Origin: an uncultured Bacilli bacterium
GTDB taxonomy: Bacteria > Bacillota_I > Bacilli_A > RF39 > UBA660
DNA: 34,822 bases
Reading direction: 5' to 3'
NCBI GenBank assembly: GCA_910587775.1
Contig: CAJUNF010000011.1
Span: forward strand, 1-34,822
Position numbers and translations under genes: made by a program. This document shows positions 6,986 to 15,200 of the stretch, piece after piece (the first letter of the stretch is position 1; every line of letters starts with the position of its first letter). The notes under the pieces were generated by a model that saw only the letters and a list, made by a program, of their open reading frames with translations, did not search any database and had not been told where the DNA came from.

Positions 6986-8755
6986 TTATAATTCAGCTTG
7001 ATCTTCATAATTGTTAGAATTTCTAAAACGATACTCGTCTAGATCAAAGCATTTGATTGTGAAATTTCGTTCATTAATAGGTAATGACTCCTTTTTGATA
7101 TAAAATGGATAAGAATTAATAGGCAATAAAGTAGACTTAATTGGAAATATTCTACTTTTAAAAATAATTCCTTCACCAAAATGAAATCGCATTAATTCTT
7201 CAGGCATTAATAATTCACGCCCAAGTAAGCTATTATCATGAGATAAACTCCAATCACTTTGATTAGTACGACCAGATGTAGACAGGCGTGAAGTAGAAAT
7301 AGTATAACGTCCTAGTTTAGTTGACAATTCTTTTGCGGTTTCATTATCTGATGTTAAGAGATAAATCCAATTAGTATTTGCTTTGATAGTACTGGAAGCT
7401 TCTTTGTATGTTTCTTTCAACTGTGCAAAATCTTGAATAATCAAATAAAATCTAATATTTCTTGATCTTGAAACTGTGATTTTATTTGCCATACCATTGA
7501 TGGCAGGCATATTAGCAAATTCATCTAACAGAAAATTTACTCTTATCTTAGTTTCTCCACCGTTTTTCATTGCTTGAAAAACAAGAGCTTGATAACATTG
7601 GTCTATAAATAATGATGCTAATTCATGACGTGATAGTTTTTCATCTGGAATAATTAGAAAAACCGCAGTCTTTTTTTCACCAATTTCTCCGAGTTCAAAA
7701 TCGGTTCGGCTAGTAAGATTAGCGATACCGACATCTGAAAACATTTTTATAGTAGTAGCAAGTACGGAAAAAAGAGTAGCTCTAGTTTCTCCTTTTGCGA
7801 AACCTCCTGTAGCGAAAGCCATTTTTGACAAAGACTTCGCTGGTTTCTCTTGAAAATATAGCTCTAAAGAATTTTGACGTTCGATATATTTTGATCCATG
7901 ACTAATGAGTAAATTATATATTGAATAAAGATTTATTTCTTCTTCAGAAGTTGCATCCTCCATCAATGCATAACACAAAGCTGATAACACGGCGTTAGAT
8001 GATTTTTCCCAATACTGGTCCTTGCTAGAAAGATTTTTGGTTAGAGATTTAGCAAAATTTTCTATCATATCTCCAGCTTCATCTAGATTATTAGACTTGT
8101 AAAATTGATATGGAAGATGTAGTGGATTCCAACCATCACTAGAATTTGCATCTCTTAAATTTAAAATATATATATTATATCCATGTTCCTTTAAAAATTG
8201 ATATGTGTAGGAATATAATTCGCCCTTAGTATCATTTATAACCATTGACTCTCCAGCACTAGCTAAATTGAAAATGAGAGGAATGGCTAAACTAACACTT
8301 TTTCCTGATCCTGTAGATCCTATCACTAAGTAATGATCTGATGAATCATCATAATAACATTTTTTGTTCAAAAAAGTTACAGGGATACCACCTTTTGAGA
8401 TGGAATCAAAGTTCCAAACTTTAAAATGTTTTTTAATTTCCTTATCTTTCAACCATCTAGAACTACCGTATTCTAGATTTCCATCGCTTGCAGGAACTTC
8501 ATTCTTGTTTATTCTTTTTAAAATAAAATCATAATCTAATTTTATAATTGTCAGCATAAACAAACAAGATAATAAAACAGTTCCAAAAAGTAAGTGACTA
8601 TCTTGCAATGCTAATATGAATGAAAATGGATTAAGAGTCCACGATAATTTAAGTTCATTCTTTATTATGTGTACTAGATTATAACATATATTAGCAGAAA
8701 ATATAATAACTAAACAAAGAATAATTAGATAACGATTAAATTTTTCAAATTTCAT
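6986..8755 (-). CDS. VirD4/TraG-type coupling protein
   Basis: 589 aa. Two N-terminal membrane segments (about residues 9-30 and 48-71), then a cytoplasmic ATPase domain with Walker A GSTGSGKS (about 146-153) and Walker B NFLLDEFANMP. Also typical are MVINDTKGELY and YLIIQDFAQLKE. Members dock the relaxase-DNA complex on the type IV channel at the membrane. ATG overlaps the stop of the previous gene (ATGA). It is between the small downstream partner of the relaxase and the ArdC-like gene. Confidence 0.93.
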   Translation of the reverse strand: MKFEKFNRYLIILCLVIIFSANICYNLVHIIKNELKLSWTLNPFSFILALQDSHLLFGTVLLSCLFMLTIIKLDYDFILKRINKNEVPASDGNLEYGSSRWLKDKEIKKHFKVWNFDSISKGGIPVTFLNKKCYYDDSSDHYLVIGSTGSGKSVSLAIPLIFNLASAGESMVINDTKGELYSYTYQFLKEHGYNIYILNLRDANSSDGWNPLHLPYQFYKSNNLDEAGDMIENFAKSLTKNLSSKDQYWEKSSNAVLSALCYALMEDATSEEEINLYSIYNLLISHGSKYIERQNSLELYFQEKPAKSLSKMAFATGGFAKGETRATLFSVLATTIKMFSDVGIANLTSRTDFELGEIGEKKTAVFLIIPDEKLSRHELASLFIDQCYQALVFQAMKNGGETKIRVNFLLDEFANMPAINGMANKITVSRSRNIRFYLIIQDFAQLKETYKEASSTIKANTNWIYLLTSDNETAKELSTKLGRYTISTSRLSTSGRTNQSDWSLSHDNSLLGRELLMPEELMRFHFGEGIIFKSRIFPIKSTLLPINSYPFYIKKESLPINERNFTIKCFDLDEYRFRNSNNYEDQAEL

Positions 8756-9315
8756 AATGATATCTTTCTACCATATAGAAGTTGATTATAAGAAAATATA
8801 GAATAAAGCAAGTCTTTTAAACTAATGTCTTCAAATTGATATAAATTTATCATCAAATCATCATTAAAAAAACTTTTTTCTTCTAAGATGTTAAAATTCG
8901 TTTTTGTAAAAGTATCTTCTTTTTGATTGGAATAATAATTATTAATTGTTTTCTCAACAATACTATTATAAAATGTTGAATCTTTTTTATCAAATGTGAA
9001 AAGTTCAATTTCTCCTTCATTATGAATTTTCAATAGATTATCATACTCTTTATCGATATAATAATCTTGAATTTTTATTTCTTCTTTTGTAGATATATTG
9101 AAATGATCTAACATAAAATTATGTAACGAAAAAATATAGTTCATTTCTAAAGAAGAAAGAATATCCTCTTTAGAAACAGAAATATCATAATTGTCTTTTA
9201 TATAAGATTTAATATATGAAATAGTTTTATAATGTGCATCCATTACTGATTCTGATAGTAAAAAATCATTAGTAATTAATCCATCTTCGAAAATAGAAAT
9301 ATCAATTAAAGTTAT
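8752..9315 (-). CDS. Hypothetical protein between relaxase and coupling protein (AUA start)
   Basis: 187 aa when read from ATA 9315, 7 bases after GGAGG (9327-9323); that ribosome site lies in the last codons of the relaxase gene, whose stop TAA overlaps this start as TAATA. The 24 residues before the first ATG (TLIDISIFEDGLITNDFLL...) look coding, and that ATG (9243) has no ribosome site. The protein is acidic and helical with no membrane segment or recognised domain. Its place suggests a relaxosome or coupling accessory role, which is inference. Confidence 0.7.
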   Translation of the reverse strand: MTLIDISIFEDGLITNDFLLSESVMDAHYKTISYIKSYIKDNYDISVSKEDILSSLEMNYIFSLHNFMLDHFNISTKEEIKIQDYYIDKEYDNLLKIHNEGEIELFTFDKKDSTFYNSIVEKTINNYYSNQKEDTFTKTNFNILEEKSFFNDDLMINLYQFEDISLKDLLYSIFSYNQLLYGRKISL

Positions 9316-10718
9316 TAAAATCCCTCCAATTCATAATTCAATTGATTAATAATTTTCTTTTCCTCTTCGCTTAACTCATGATCAAGAGACATAAGAGCAC
9401 TATGTACTATTTTTTTATAATGAATTTCTTTATAAAAATTTTTGTTTTTTAATTTATAAAGTCTTTCATAAGAATAACCTAATTTTTTCATTAAGTCATG
9501 ATATTCATTTAAGTTCATTTCTTGAACATTATAAAAAATCATGGAGTTTAAAAAAGACTGAATATCGAAATTATAATGAGATCTATGTACCCAATTTTTA
9601 AATATAATTTTAATTTGAAATTCATTTAAGTCACATAATTTGCATAATGAATATAACCCTTTTGCAAGAGATAAAATGTTATTTTTATTTTTATAGTTCA
9701 AACTTCGTAGTTTCATATCCATTAGATTATGTGAAATAAAATCATATTCTTTATTAAGGACATCTTGAGATTGATAAGTTTTAAAATTATGCAAAATCTC
9801 ATTTCCAATTTTAGAATATAATTTATTTAATTGATTTTCAACATACATGGAATTCTGGTTTTTCACAGAGTTTCCATATATGTCACAAAGTTCTTTTTGA
9901 TGTTGAATAATTAATCTTTGATATGAATCAAATTTATATTTTATATCATTAGATGCAAGAATATATGTGATAATATTGTCCAAATCTTTCTTAAATGGAA
10001 TCATATTTTTTGAATTATATTGCAATCTTCCTGTTGTTGGTAATTTTGAATATAAATCAAGTAACATATGATTTAATTCTTTTCGAAAGCTAGTACTAAA
10101 TAAATTATTTTTAATTACTTGAGAATAATTATTATTTTTATTAATATCTCGAATATCTTTAAGTAAGATTTCTTTTTGCTGATAAAATAATGTATTAGTA
10201 CTTAAATAATTATGTACATAGCTTTTAAATTCATACAAACTATGCTTAGGGAGTTTGGAATGCGAAATTTTCTTTTGATTTTCATAAAACATAATATGAA
10301 TATGAGGATGTAGTGTGTTAACATGAAGTCCACAAAACCATTCAACATTATTCAAGTCATATCCAGCATTTGAAAGAAATTTTGGAATGACATTTTTAGT
10401 TAAATCGTAGAAATCTTTCTTACGATACAATCCATAATGATTAACGTATTCAGGATCAAAAGATAAAACCATATCCCATATTCGTTTAGAATAATTATTA
10501 TCTAAGCTATTTTTAACATCTTCTTTGGATACATCTCCTTCATAATTCCAAATTGTACAATCATCAAATTCTCCTATTTCATCTATCAATGAATTTTCTT
10601 TGTTAAGAGTGCATGGATCAGCCTTATCTTTATCATCAACATAATTTAACCATTTACTTACTTCGACTTTCAGATTTTTTACTATACGATATCGTGCAGT
10701 TAGTATAATGCTACTCAT
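9315..10718 (-). CDS. MobL-type HUH relaxase
   Basis: 467 aa. The N-terminal 150 residues match MobL/MOBL-family relaxases: an ARY...WLNYVDDKDKAD start, the IWDMVLSFDPEYV segment, and the metal-binding HUH signature LHVNTLHPHIHI (His132, His137, His139, His141). It nicks the transfer origin and stays bound to the transferred strand. The C-terminal 300 residues are helical and lysine/asparagine-rich. ATG overlaps the end of the ribbon-helix-helix gene and has GAGG about 9 bases upstream. Family assignment is by motif order only; the catalytic Tyr cannot be fixed by eye. Confidence 0.85.
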   Translation of the reverse strand: MSSIILTARYRIVKNLKVEVSKWLNYVDDKDKADPCTLNKENSLIDEIGEFDDCTIWNYEGDVSKEDVKNSLDNNYSKRIWDMVLSFDPEYVNHYGLYRKKDFYDLTKNVIPKFLSNAGYDLNNVEWFCGLHVNTLHPHIHIMFYENQKKISHSKLPKHSLYEFKSYVHNYLSTNTLFYQQKEILLKDIRDINKNNNYSQVIKNNLFSTSFRKELNHMLLDLYSKLPTTGRLQYNSKNMIPFKKDLDNIITYILASNDIKYKFDSYQRLIIQHQKELCDIYGNSVKNQNSMYVENQLNKLYSKIGNEILHNFKTYQSQDVLNKEYDFISHNLMDMKLRSLNYKNKNNILSLAKGLYSLCKLCDLNEFQIKIIFKNWVHRSHYNFDIQSFLNSMIFYNVQEMNLNEYHDLMKKLGYSYERLYKLKNKNFYKEIHYKKIVHSALMSLDHELSEEEKKIINQLNYELEGF

Positions 10719-11139
10719 CTATAATTGCCTCATGTTTATTTTTAGAAAGTTTACGTATATCTTTTAAAACCATTTCTTTTGCCATATCAGTGATTGGATG
10801 ATTAATAAATTTAGGCATAATCAAATCTTCTCTTTTTTGTGGTACTTTTACATACTTCATAAAAATGTCTTGTTGAAGTAAAAGACATTCACTATTAAAA
10901 TTGTTACGGTTTAATATAAGCATGATTTGTTTATGTAGATTATCATAAGATTCGTGAAAAGCTATTTCAAATAATTTTAAAAATTGAGATTGACTTTCAC
11001 TTAATTTCTCGATGCTCATTTTTTCTTGTATTGATTGCATGATGTACTCTGAAAGATTCATATTTGCTTTTGTAGCTTGATTGATAAGATCAGCTTTATC
11101 TTCTTTAGACAATCGAATCGTTATACGTTCTTCTTTAAT
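10711..11139 (-). CDS. Ribbon-helix-helix relaxosome accessory protein (MobC-like; AUU start proposed)
   Basis: 142 aa from ATT 11139, which overlaps the previous stop as TAATT. With this start the N-terminus reads KEERITIRLSKEDKADL...NMNLSEYI, the classic MobC/CopG-type ribbon-helix-helix; the first standard start (TTG 11112) would delete its beta strand. The ribosome site is weaker here (AGGTG, about 10 bases upstream). The rest is helical. Members bind oriT and help the relaxase, and the relaxase gene follows directly (overlapping stop and start). Confidence 0.75.
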   Translation of the reverse strand: MKEERITIRLSKEDKADLINQATKANMNLSEYIMQSIQEKMSIEKLSESQSQFLKLFEIAFHESYDNLHKQIMLILNRNNFNSECLLLQQDIFMKYVKVPQKREDLIMPKFINHPITDMAKEMVLKDIRKLSKNKHEAIIDE

Positions 11140-11306
11140 TATTTTCTATCACCTAAAATTAAATTAATATTATCTAAAACAAAATTTTTTACATGAGTTT
11201 CTATAAAATCCTGTTGAGTCAAATTTAACTTCTCTAAAATTTTTTTAAAGGCTTCATCCAAAACAGAGTCAATACTTCCTTTAATTATTATTTTTTTATC
11301 ATTAAT
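11139..11306 (-). CDS. Small protein (55 aa) at the head of the mobilisation unit (AUU start)
   Basis: Open frame from ATT 11306, 8 bases after GGAGG (11319-11315), to TAA 11141-11139. It has no ATG, GTG or TTG near its start. The sequence (NDKKIIIKGSIDSVLDEAF..., NLTQQDFIETHVKNFV) has a short beta strand followed by helices, compatible with a small ribbon-helix-helix or relaxosome partner. It directly precedes and overlaps the MobC-like gene and lies downstream of a strong promoter. Confidence 0.65.
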   Translation of the reverse strand: MNDKKIIIKGSIDSVLDEAFKKILEKLNLTQQDFIETHVKNFVLDNINLILGDRK

Positions 11307-11362
11307 ATAAAATTCCTCCTTTAATAATAATTATGTACATTTTTTAATGCGTCTTTTTAACA

Positions 11363-11406
11363 GGATAAAGGGGATGACAATCAAGTCGCCAGTAGCGACT
11401 TATCCC
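11363..11406. other. Stem-loop cluster, candidate transfer origin (oriT)
   Basis: AAGTCGC-CAGTA-GCGACTT (11383-11401) is a perfect 7-bp stem with a 5-base loop. Outer sequences GGATAA/TTATCC and GGGAT/ATCCC can also pair. It lies in the 230-bp gene-free stretch just upstream of the mobilisation genes, where oriT is usually found. It could instead be a leader structure controlling these genes. The nick site is not identifiable by eye. Confidence 0.45.
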
Positions 11407-11479
11407 ATAAAATCAGCTTTTTTTTAATACTGCTATGTCAGACATCATTTATATTAGATGACATTTGTTTTAACAAGAT

Positions 11480-11508
11480 ATTATGTTTTTTGGAAATAAA
11501 AATGTCAA
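11480..11508 (-). promoter_or_regulatory. Strong promoter of the mobilisation unit
   Basis: On the minus strand TTGACA (11508-11503), a 17-base spacer, and CATAAT (11485-11480). It points into the small protein, MobC-like protein, relaxase, coupling protein and ArdC-like genes. Confidence 0.75.
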
Positions 11509-11513
11509 AATAT

Positions 11514-11546
11514 CACATATGTGGTAACAATTATTCTAACATATGT
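11514..11546. promoter_or_regulatory. Paired ACATATGT palindromes upstream of the promoter
   Basis: CACATATGTG (11514-11523) and ACATATGT (11539-11546) have centres 24 bp apart, directly upstream of the -35 box. The spacing of just over two helical turns suits binding of a dimeric or tetrameric regulator, possibly the ribbon-helix-helix protein encoded downstream. Binding is inferred. Confidence 0.45.
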
Positions 11547-11571
11547 AAGAACAAAAATATTAATCATGTAC

Positions 11572-12141
11572 TTAATCTTGTACATGGTTTTCTAAAACAA
11601 AACTTGGATCAACTAGATGCTCAGCATCAAATATATACTTGTCCTTCAGTATAGAAAAATGAAGATGGTAACCAGTTGAATCTCCTGAACTCCCAACCAA
11701 TCCAATAGTTTGTCCTTGTTCTACTATTTCGTTTTCCTTGACTTGGAAACTATCATCTAATAAATGCATATAAACGGTGTAATAAACAGAATTAGAAAAA
11801 TGGTGTTTAAGAACAATGTAATTTCCATACCATTTATTATTAGATACAATGTACGCAGTCCCGCTAGCACTAGCTAAAATATTCGTTCCTTTATTGGTTG
11901 CAAGATCAATGCCTTGATGAAAATCATCCGTTTGATCAAAGGGATCTCTTCTCCAACCAAATCCTGAAGTTAGTTGATATGGTGTATCAGCAGAAAATGG
12001 TAACAAGAAATTTTTATTATTTAATAGATTCATATCAGAAGAAGAACTTATAATCATAAGAAATAATGCAAAGATGAATATGGTTAAACAAGATGGTATA
12101 ATAAATAAAAGTTTTAACATCAGCTTCAATGTTTCGTCGAT
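11572..12141 (-). CDS. M23-family cell-wall peptidase of the transfer apparatus (AUC start possible)
   Basis: About 185-189 aa. One N-terminal membrane segment, then a LytM/M23 domain with zinc ligands HQGID (first His and Asp) and HLHF. It opens peptidoglycan at the conjugation channel, the role played by VirB1-like hydrolases. Start: the first standard codon is TTG 12129 with no ribosome site. ATC 12141 overlaps the VirB4-like stop as TAATC, with GGCGG 6 bases before it, and fits the pattern of the other element genes; this is weaker than the other cases. Confidence 0.85.
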   Translation of the reverse strand: MDETLKLMLKLLFIIPSCLTIFIFALFLMIISSSSDMNLLNNKNFLLPFSADTPYQLTSGFGWRRDPFDQTDDFHQGIDLATNKGTNILASASGTAYIVSNNKWYGNYIVLKHHFSNSVYYTVYMHLLDDSFQVKENEIVEQGQTIGLVGSSGDSTGYHLHFSILKDKYIFDAEHLVDPSFVLENHVQD

Positions 12142-14450
12142 TAACGTCCGCCACCATTTCCAAATAGTTTTGCTTCTTCGTCACGTAGTTCAATTTTTAA
12201 TGGTATTTTAATATCGTGAGAAGCAATAAATAAAGTTTCTCCTTTACCAGCAACAGTTAGGAATTGAGTTTCAGATTCAGAAAGTTCAAGTAATTTTTGT
12301 GCAGATGTTGCTTCTTTTTTACTTTGAGAAAATAAAAAGTAATATCCACTATTTCCCAAAATTGCTTCCCCATATCGCGCAACACTAGGGGCAGTAAAAT
12401 CTATTAAATTTTGCGAAATATTAATTAGAGCACCATCTTTTTTTCGGATTCTTTTAACAGTTCTTTTTAGGAAGTCTATAATATCAGGATTATTAGGATC
12501 AATTAGAAGATAGGCTTCCTCAACAATTAAAATTATTCTACCTTTATTTTTTGCAATTTCATTCCAACACCAAGATAACACATTGAAGAATTGCGCTTTT
12601 AAAACAGTTTCGTCAGAATCCACTAAACTATTAATGTCTAATACGACAAAATCACTATCTATATTAATAGTTGAATATCCGTCAAATAGTTTTTTATCAG
12701 CACCAAATGTCGCACGTTTTAGCATAGACGATATTTTTTCAAATGCTTCCTTTTTAAGTCCTTTTTCATTTTTGGACTTTTCTAAAACTTTTTGATACAC
12801 GTCATCTAAAATGGGGAAGTCTTCGTTTTTTAAAATAGAAACATCAGTTTCAAAATCAATATTTTTTTCTTTATAAATATCAATTAGAACCTCTTCCAGT
12901 TGAGTTAATTCAAATGGAGTCAAATCGGGTATGTAATATTTTATAAAAGTACGAAAAATTTGAAAGTGTCTTGATAAGTCATTTCTGTTTTGACTACCGA
13001 TTCTCACTTCTAAAGGATTAATGATACCTTGTGTTCCAGTTCCGCAATCAATCCATGATCCATGTAGTTTTTCACATATTTCTTTATATTCTCTTTCTGG
13101 ATCTATTATGATAATCTTGCTACCTCGTGCCCATTCTCCGCGTGCAAGCTTTTTTACAAGAGTTGATTTTCCGCTTCCAGATTTTCCTATAATTAATGCA
13201 TTAGAATTTGTTCTAGTACTAGATCGTTCCCATATATTAAATAATGCTAAACTACCTGAAGCATCTCTTCCTAAATGAATTGCATCTTGCCCATCTTGTA
13301 AATTTTGGAACACGAAAGGGAACGCAGATGCTACTGTAGAAATAGGAACTGGCAATCCGTAGTTATCTTCAAGTTCTTTATACATAGTAGGAAGCGTCAT
13401 TTTAAAAGATCGTTCTTGCTCAAACATCAGTTCAGTGGCACCAAATCCATAACTAGATAATGTATTTTTAATTACAGATTTTATATTCCTAAGTTCTTCA
13501 AAGGAATCAGCATAACAAAAGAATTGAATTGTCATTCTTGAAAACTTTTCGTGTTCGCGATCAATCTTATTTACGAGATCAACATAATCTTGCATTTTAT
13601 TCTGTAGTAAAACTTGATCATTATAATCTCCTACATTGATCAATTTTGCATTAGTATCTGAAATACTTTTTTTTAAATTTTTTGAAACCTCAGCAGAATT
13701 TTCTGGAGAAATTGTCAAAACCATTCTAGTGTTATTAATATTAGAAAGTTCTCCTAACCAACCAGCATAAACAAATGATGGATATGTAACTATAGAAATA
13801 GTACTACAAAATGCATCTCCTAAAATAAGATCTCTATCTAATATTTTCATACCACTTGGGCAAATCTTTTCCTTAAAGGTATTGTTAATACCAATAGGAT
13901 CAGATCTAAATTGTTCAATGGGTGCCGTAGGATTCAACATAATAAAAAGTAGTTCTCTCCATTCCTCCGATGAAATGATAGAAGAAGATAAACTAATACC
14001 ATTAAACATTTTTAATAAAGTATGAATTTTTTTTAAAATCAAAGATTCATTGCTAATATCTTCTTCTAAAATAAGATAAAATTCTCGATTAAATATTTGT
14101 CTTTTCTTACTAAGAAAATTTATGTCTTGATAATCTTCTTCTAAAACTTTTTGTTTATAAACATTAGTATTGTTCACCAATTTTTTATTCAAAATTTCTA
14201 AATTGTGTGTAAGATTTATTGGATTATCTATACTAAATATTTTTATTGGATATTCAATTGAATTAAGACATCTAAAAAATTCTTGTACTTTAGTGTCTTT
14301 TTCTTCGTCAAATAATAGAGAAAAGTTGATAGAACTAATTTTTATTCCTCCGATAATTTTATCATTATCAAGATAAACTAGATTATTCCACACTTCTTGA
14401 AATGGAATAAATTCCAACAGAGAAGAATTTGAATTTTTTGTTTTTTTAAT
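12141..14450 (-). CDS. VirB4-like conjugation ATPase (AUU start)
   Basis: 769 aa. The C-terminal ATPase has Walker A GKSGSGKST (about residues 422-430) and Walker B IILIVEEAYLLID, plus DINSLVDSDETVLKAQFF and SQSKKEA segments typical of VirB4/TraE proteins. It powers assembly of the channel from the inner face of the membrane. Start: ATT 14450, 8 bases after GGAGG (14463-14459); the first standard start in frame (TTG 14417) has no ribosome site. The added residues KKTKNSNSSLLEFIPF match the usual VirB4 N-terminus. It overlaps the end of the preceding gene. Confidence 0.92.
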   Translation of the reverse strand: MKKTKNSNSSLLEFIPFQEVWNNLVYLDNDKIIGGIKISSINFSLLFDEEKDTKVQEFFRCLNSIEYPIKIFSIDNPINLTHNLEILNKKLVNNTNVYKQKVLEEDYQDINFLSKKRQIFNREFYLILEEDISNESLILKKIHTLLKMFNGISLSSSIISSEEWRELLFIMLNPTAPIEQFRSDPIGINNTFKEKICPSGMKILDRDLILGDAFCSTISIVTYPSFVYAGWLGELSNINNTRMVLTISPENSAEVSKNLKKSISDTNAKLINVGDYNDQVLLQNKMQDYVDLVNKIDREHEKFSRMTIQFFCYADSFEELRNIKSVIKNTLSSYGFGATELMFEQERSFKMTLPTMYKELEDNYGLPVPISTVASAFPFVFQNLQDGQDAIHLGRDASGSLALFNIWERSSTRTNSNALIIGKSGSGKSTLVKKLARGEWARGSKIIIIDPEREYKEICEKLHGSWIDCGTGTQGIINPLEVRIGSQNRNDLSRHFQIFRTFIKYYIPDLTPFELTQLEEVLIDIYKEKNIDFETDVSILKNEDFPILDDVYQKVLEKSKNEKGLKKEAFEKISSMLKRATFGADKKLFDGYSTINIDSDFVVLDINSLVDSDETVLKAQFFNVLSWCWNEIAKNKGRIILIVEEAYLLIDPNNPDIIDFLKRTVKRIRKKDGALINISQNLIDFTAPSVARYGEAILGNSGYYFLFSQSKKEATSAQKLLELSESETQFLTVAGKGETLFIASHDIKIPLKIELRDEEAKLFGNGGGR

Positions 14451-14799
14451 GATTCATGCCTCCTATGTTTTCCAAAAATTTTTTCACTCCTATTGCATCA
14501 TATTTTCTTAGTATTCCTATATTAAGCGTTGCTATCGGAATATTAGTATTATTATAAAAAATATAACCAGTAATTTCTTTAATAATTCTTTTTTTCTTTA
14601 ATTGCTTTAAAATACCATTTTTTTCTATAGCTGGATCAAGAAATACATGAATATTATCTATATATGTGTTTAAATTCAGTGTAATATCATGACTTTCTTT
14701 CTTATTCTGATATTTTAAACGCATTCGTTTATTATGATATGAATAAACATTTAAATGAAATTTTTTTTCATTTAAAATAATGCTTTTTCGACGTTCTAT
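14446..14799 (-). CDS. Hypothetical protein between PrgI-like and VirB4-like genes (AUA start)
   Basis: 117 aa from ATA 14799, 8 bases after GGAGG (14812-14808). The first ATG in frame (14724) is 25 codons further in and has no ribosome site. The added residues (ERRKSIILNEKKFHLNVYSY) continue the alternating basic and beta-forming character of the rest. No signal peptide or membrane segment. The GGAGG also lies in the last codons of the small peptide gene upstream. The family is not recognised; position implies a part of the transfer apparatus. Confidence 0.65.
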   Translation of the reverse strand: MERRKSIILNEKKFHLNVYSYHNKRMRLKYQNKKESHDITLNLNTYIDNIHVFLDPAIEKNGILKQLKKKRIIKEITGYIFYNNTNIPIATLNIGILRKYDAIGVKKFLENIGGMNH

Positions 14800-14802
14800 A
14801 TA

Positions 14803-14919
14803 TTATTCCTCCAAATCTATATTTTGTATTTCTGATCTTTCTTCTATTCTTGAACAATTAGATGAAACTTTACAATAAGAATAAAGAAAAAAGAAAATGA
14901 GTAGTAAAATAAGTTTCAA
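14803..14919 (-). CDS. Small membrane or secreted peptide (38 aa)
   Basis: TTG 14919 with GGAGG 6 bases upstream; the start overlaps the PrgI-like stop as TTGA. The product begins MKLILLLIFFFLYSYC and ends in a short charged tail, so it has a single hydrophobic segment with a Cys at its end. The position between two transfer genes, the good ribosome site and the tight overlap support a real gene. It might be a tiny lipoprotein or channel peptide; the lipobox is imperfect. Confidence 0.55.
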   Translation of the reverse strand: MKLILLLIFFFLYSYCKVSSNCSRIEERSEIQNIDLEE

Positions 14920-15200
14920 TTTATACCTCCATATTTTTTAAAATTTTTTTGTTTAATTGAAAAAATCAAAAACTTCTTTATGGTATTTCCAAATGTAACA
15001 TTGTTAGGCAAAGGAAATAGCAATATAAAAGCAATCATTGGTAAGATTGCAAATAAAAAAAGTTTTATATTTTGAGAAGTGACCAAAGAAGATAAACATA
15101 AACCAACTAAAAAGCATATTAAAATAATAATAACTTCAGTAAATCCAAACCCTAAAAAAATGTCAGATTTATTTTTGATTTTTTTAGGAATCAAATACAT
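14916..15200 (-). CDS. PrgI/VirB3-like membrane protein
   Basis: 94 aa with two adjacent membrane segments (about residues 21-40 and 46-63) after a short start ending KIKNKSDIFLGFGFTE. This is the layout and length of PrgI-family proteins, the VirB3 counterparts that always sit just upstream of VirB4 in Gram-positive systems. ATG has GGAAG 7 bases upstream, overlapping the end of the VirB6-like gene. Confidence 0.85.
   Translation of the reverse strand: MYLIPKKIKNKSDIFLGFGFTEVIIILICFLVGLCLSSLVTSQNIKLFLFAILPMIAFILLFPLPNNVTFGNTIKKFLIFSIKQKNFKKYGGIN

Noticed and set aside
6970..7008. ATG at 7008 as start of the ArdC-like gene
   Set aside because: It lies within the last codons of the coupling-protein gene, has no ribosome site, and would translate through a perfect GGAGG that is well placed for the ATT at 6969.
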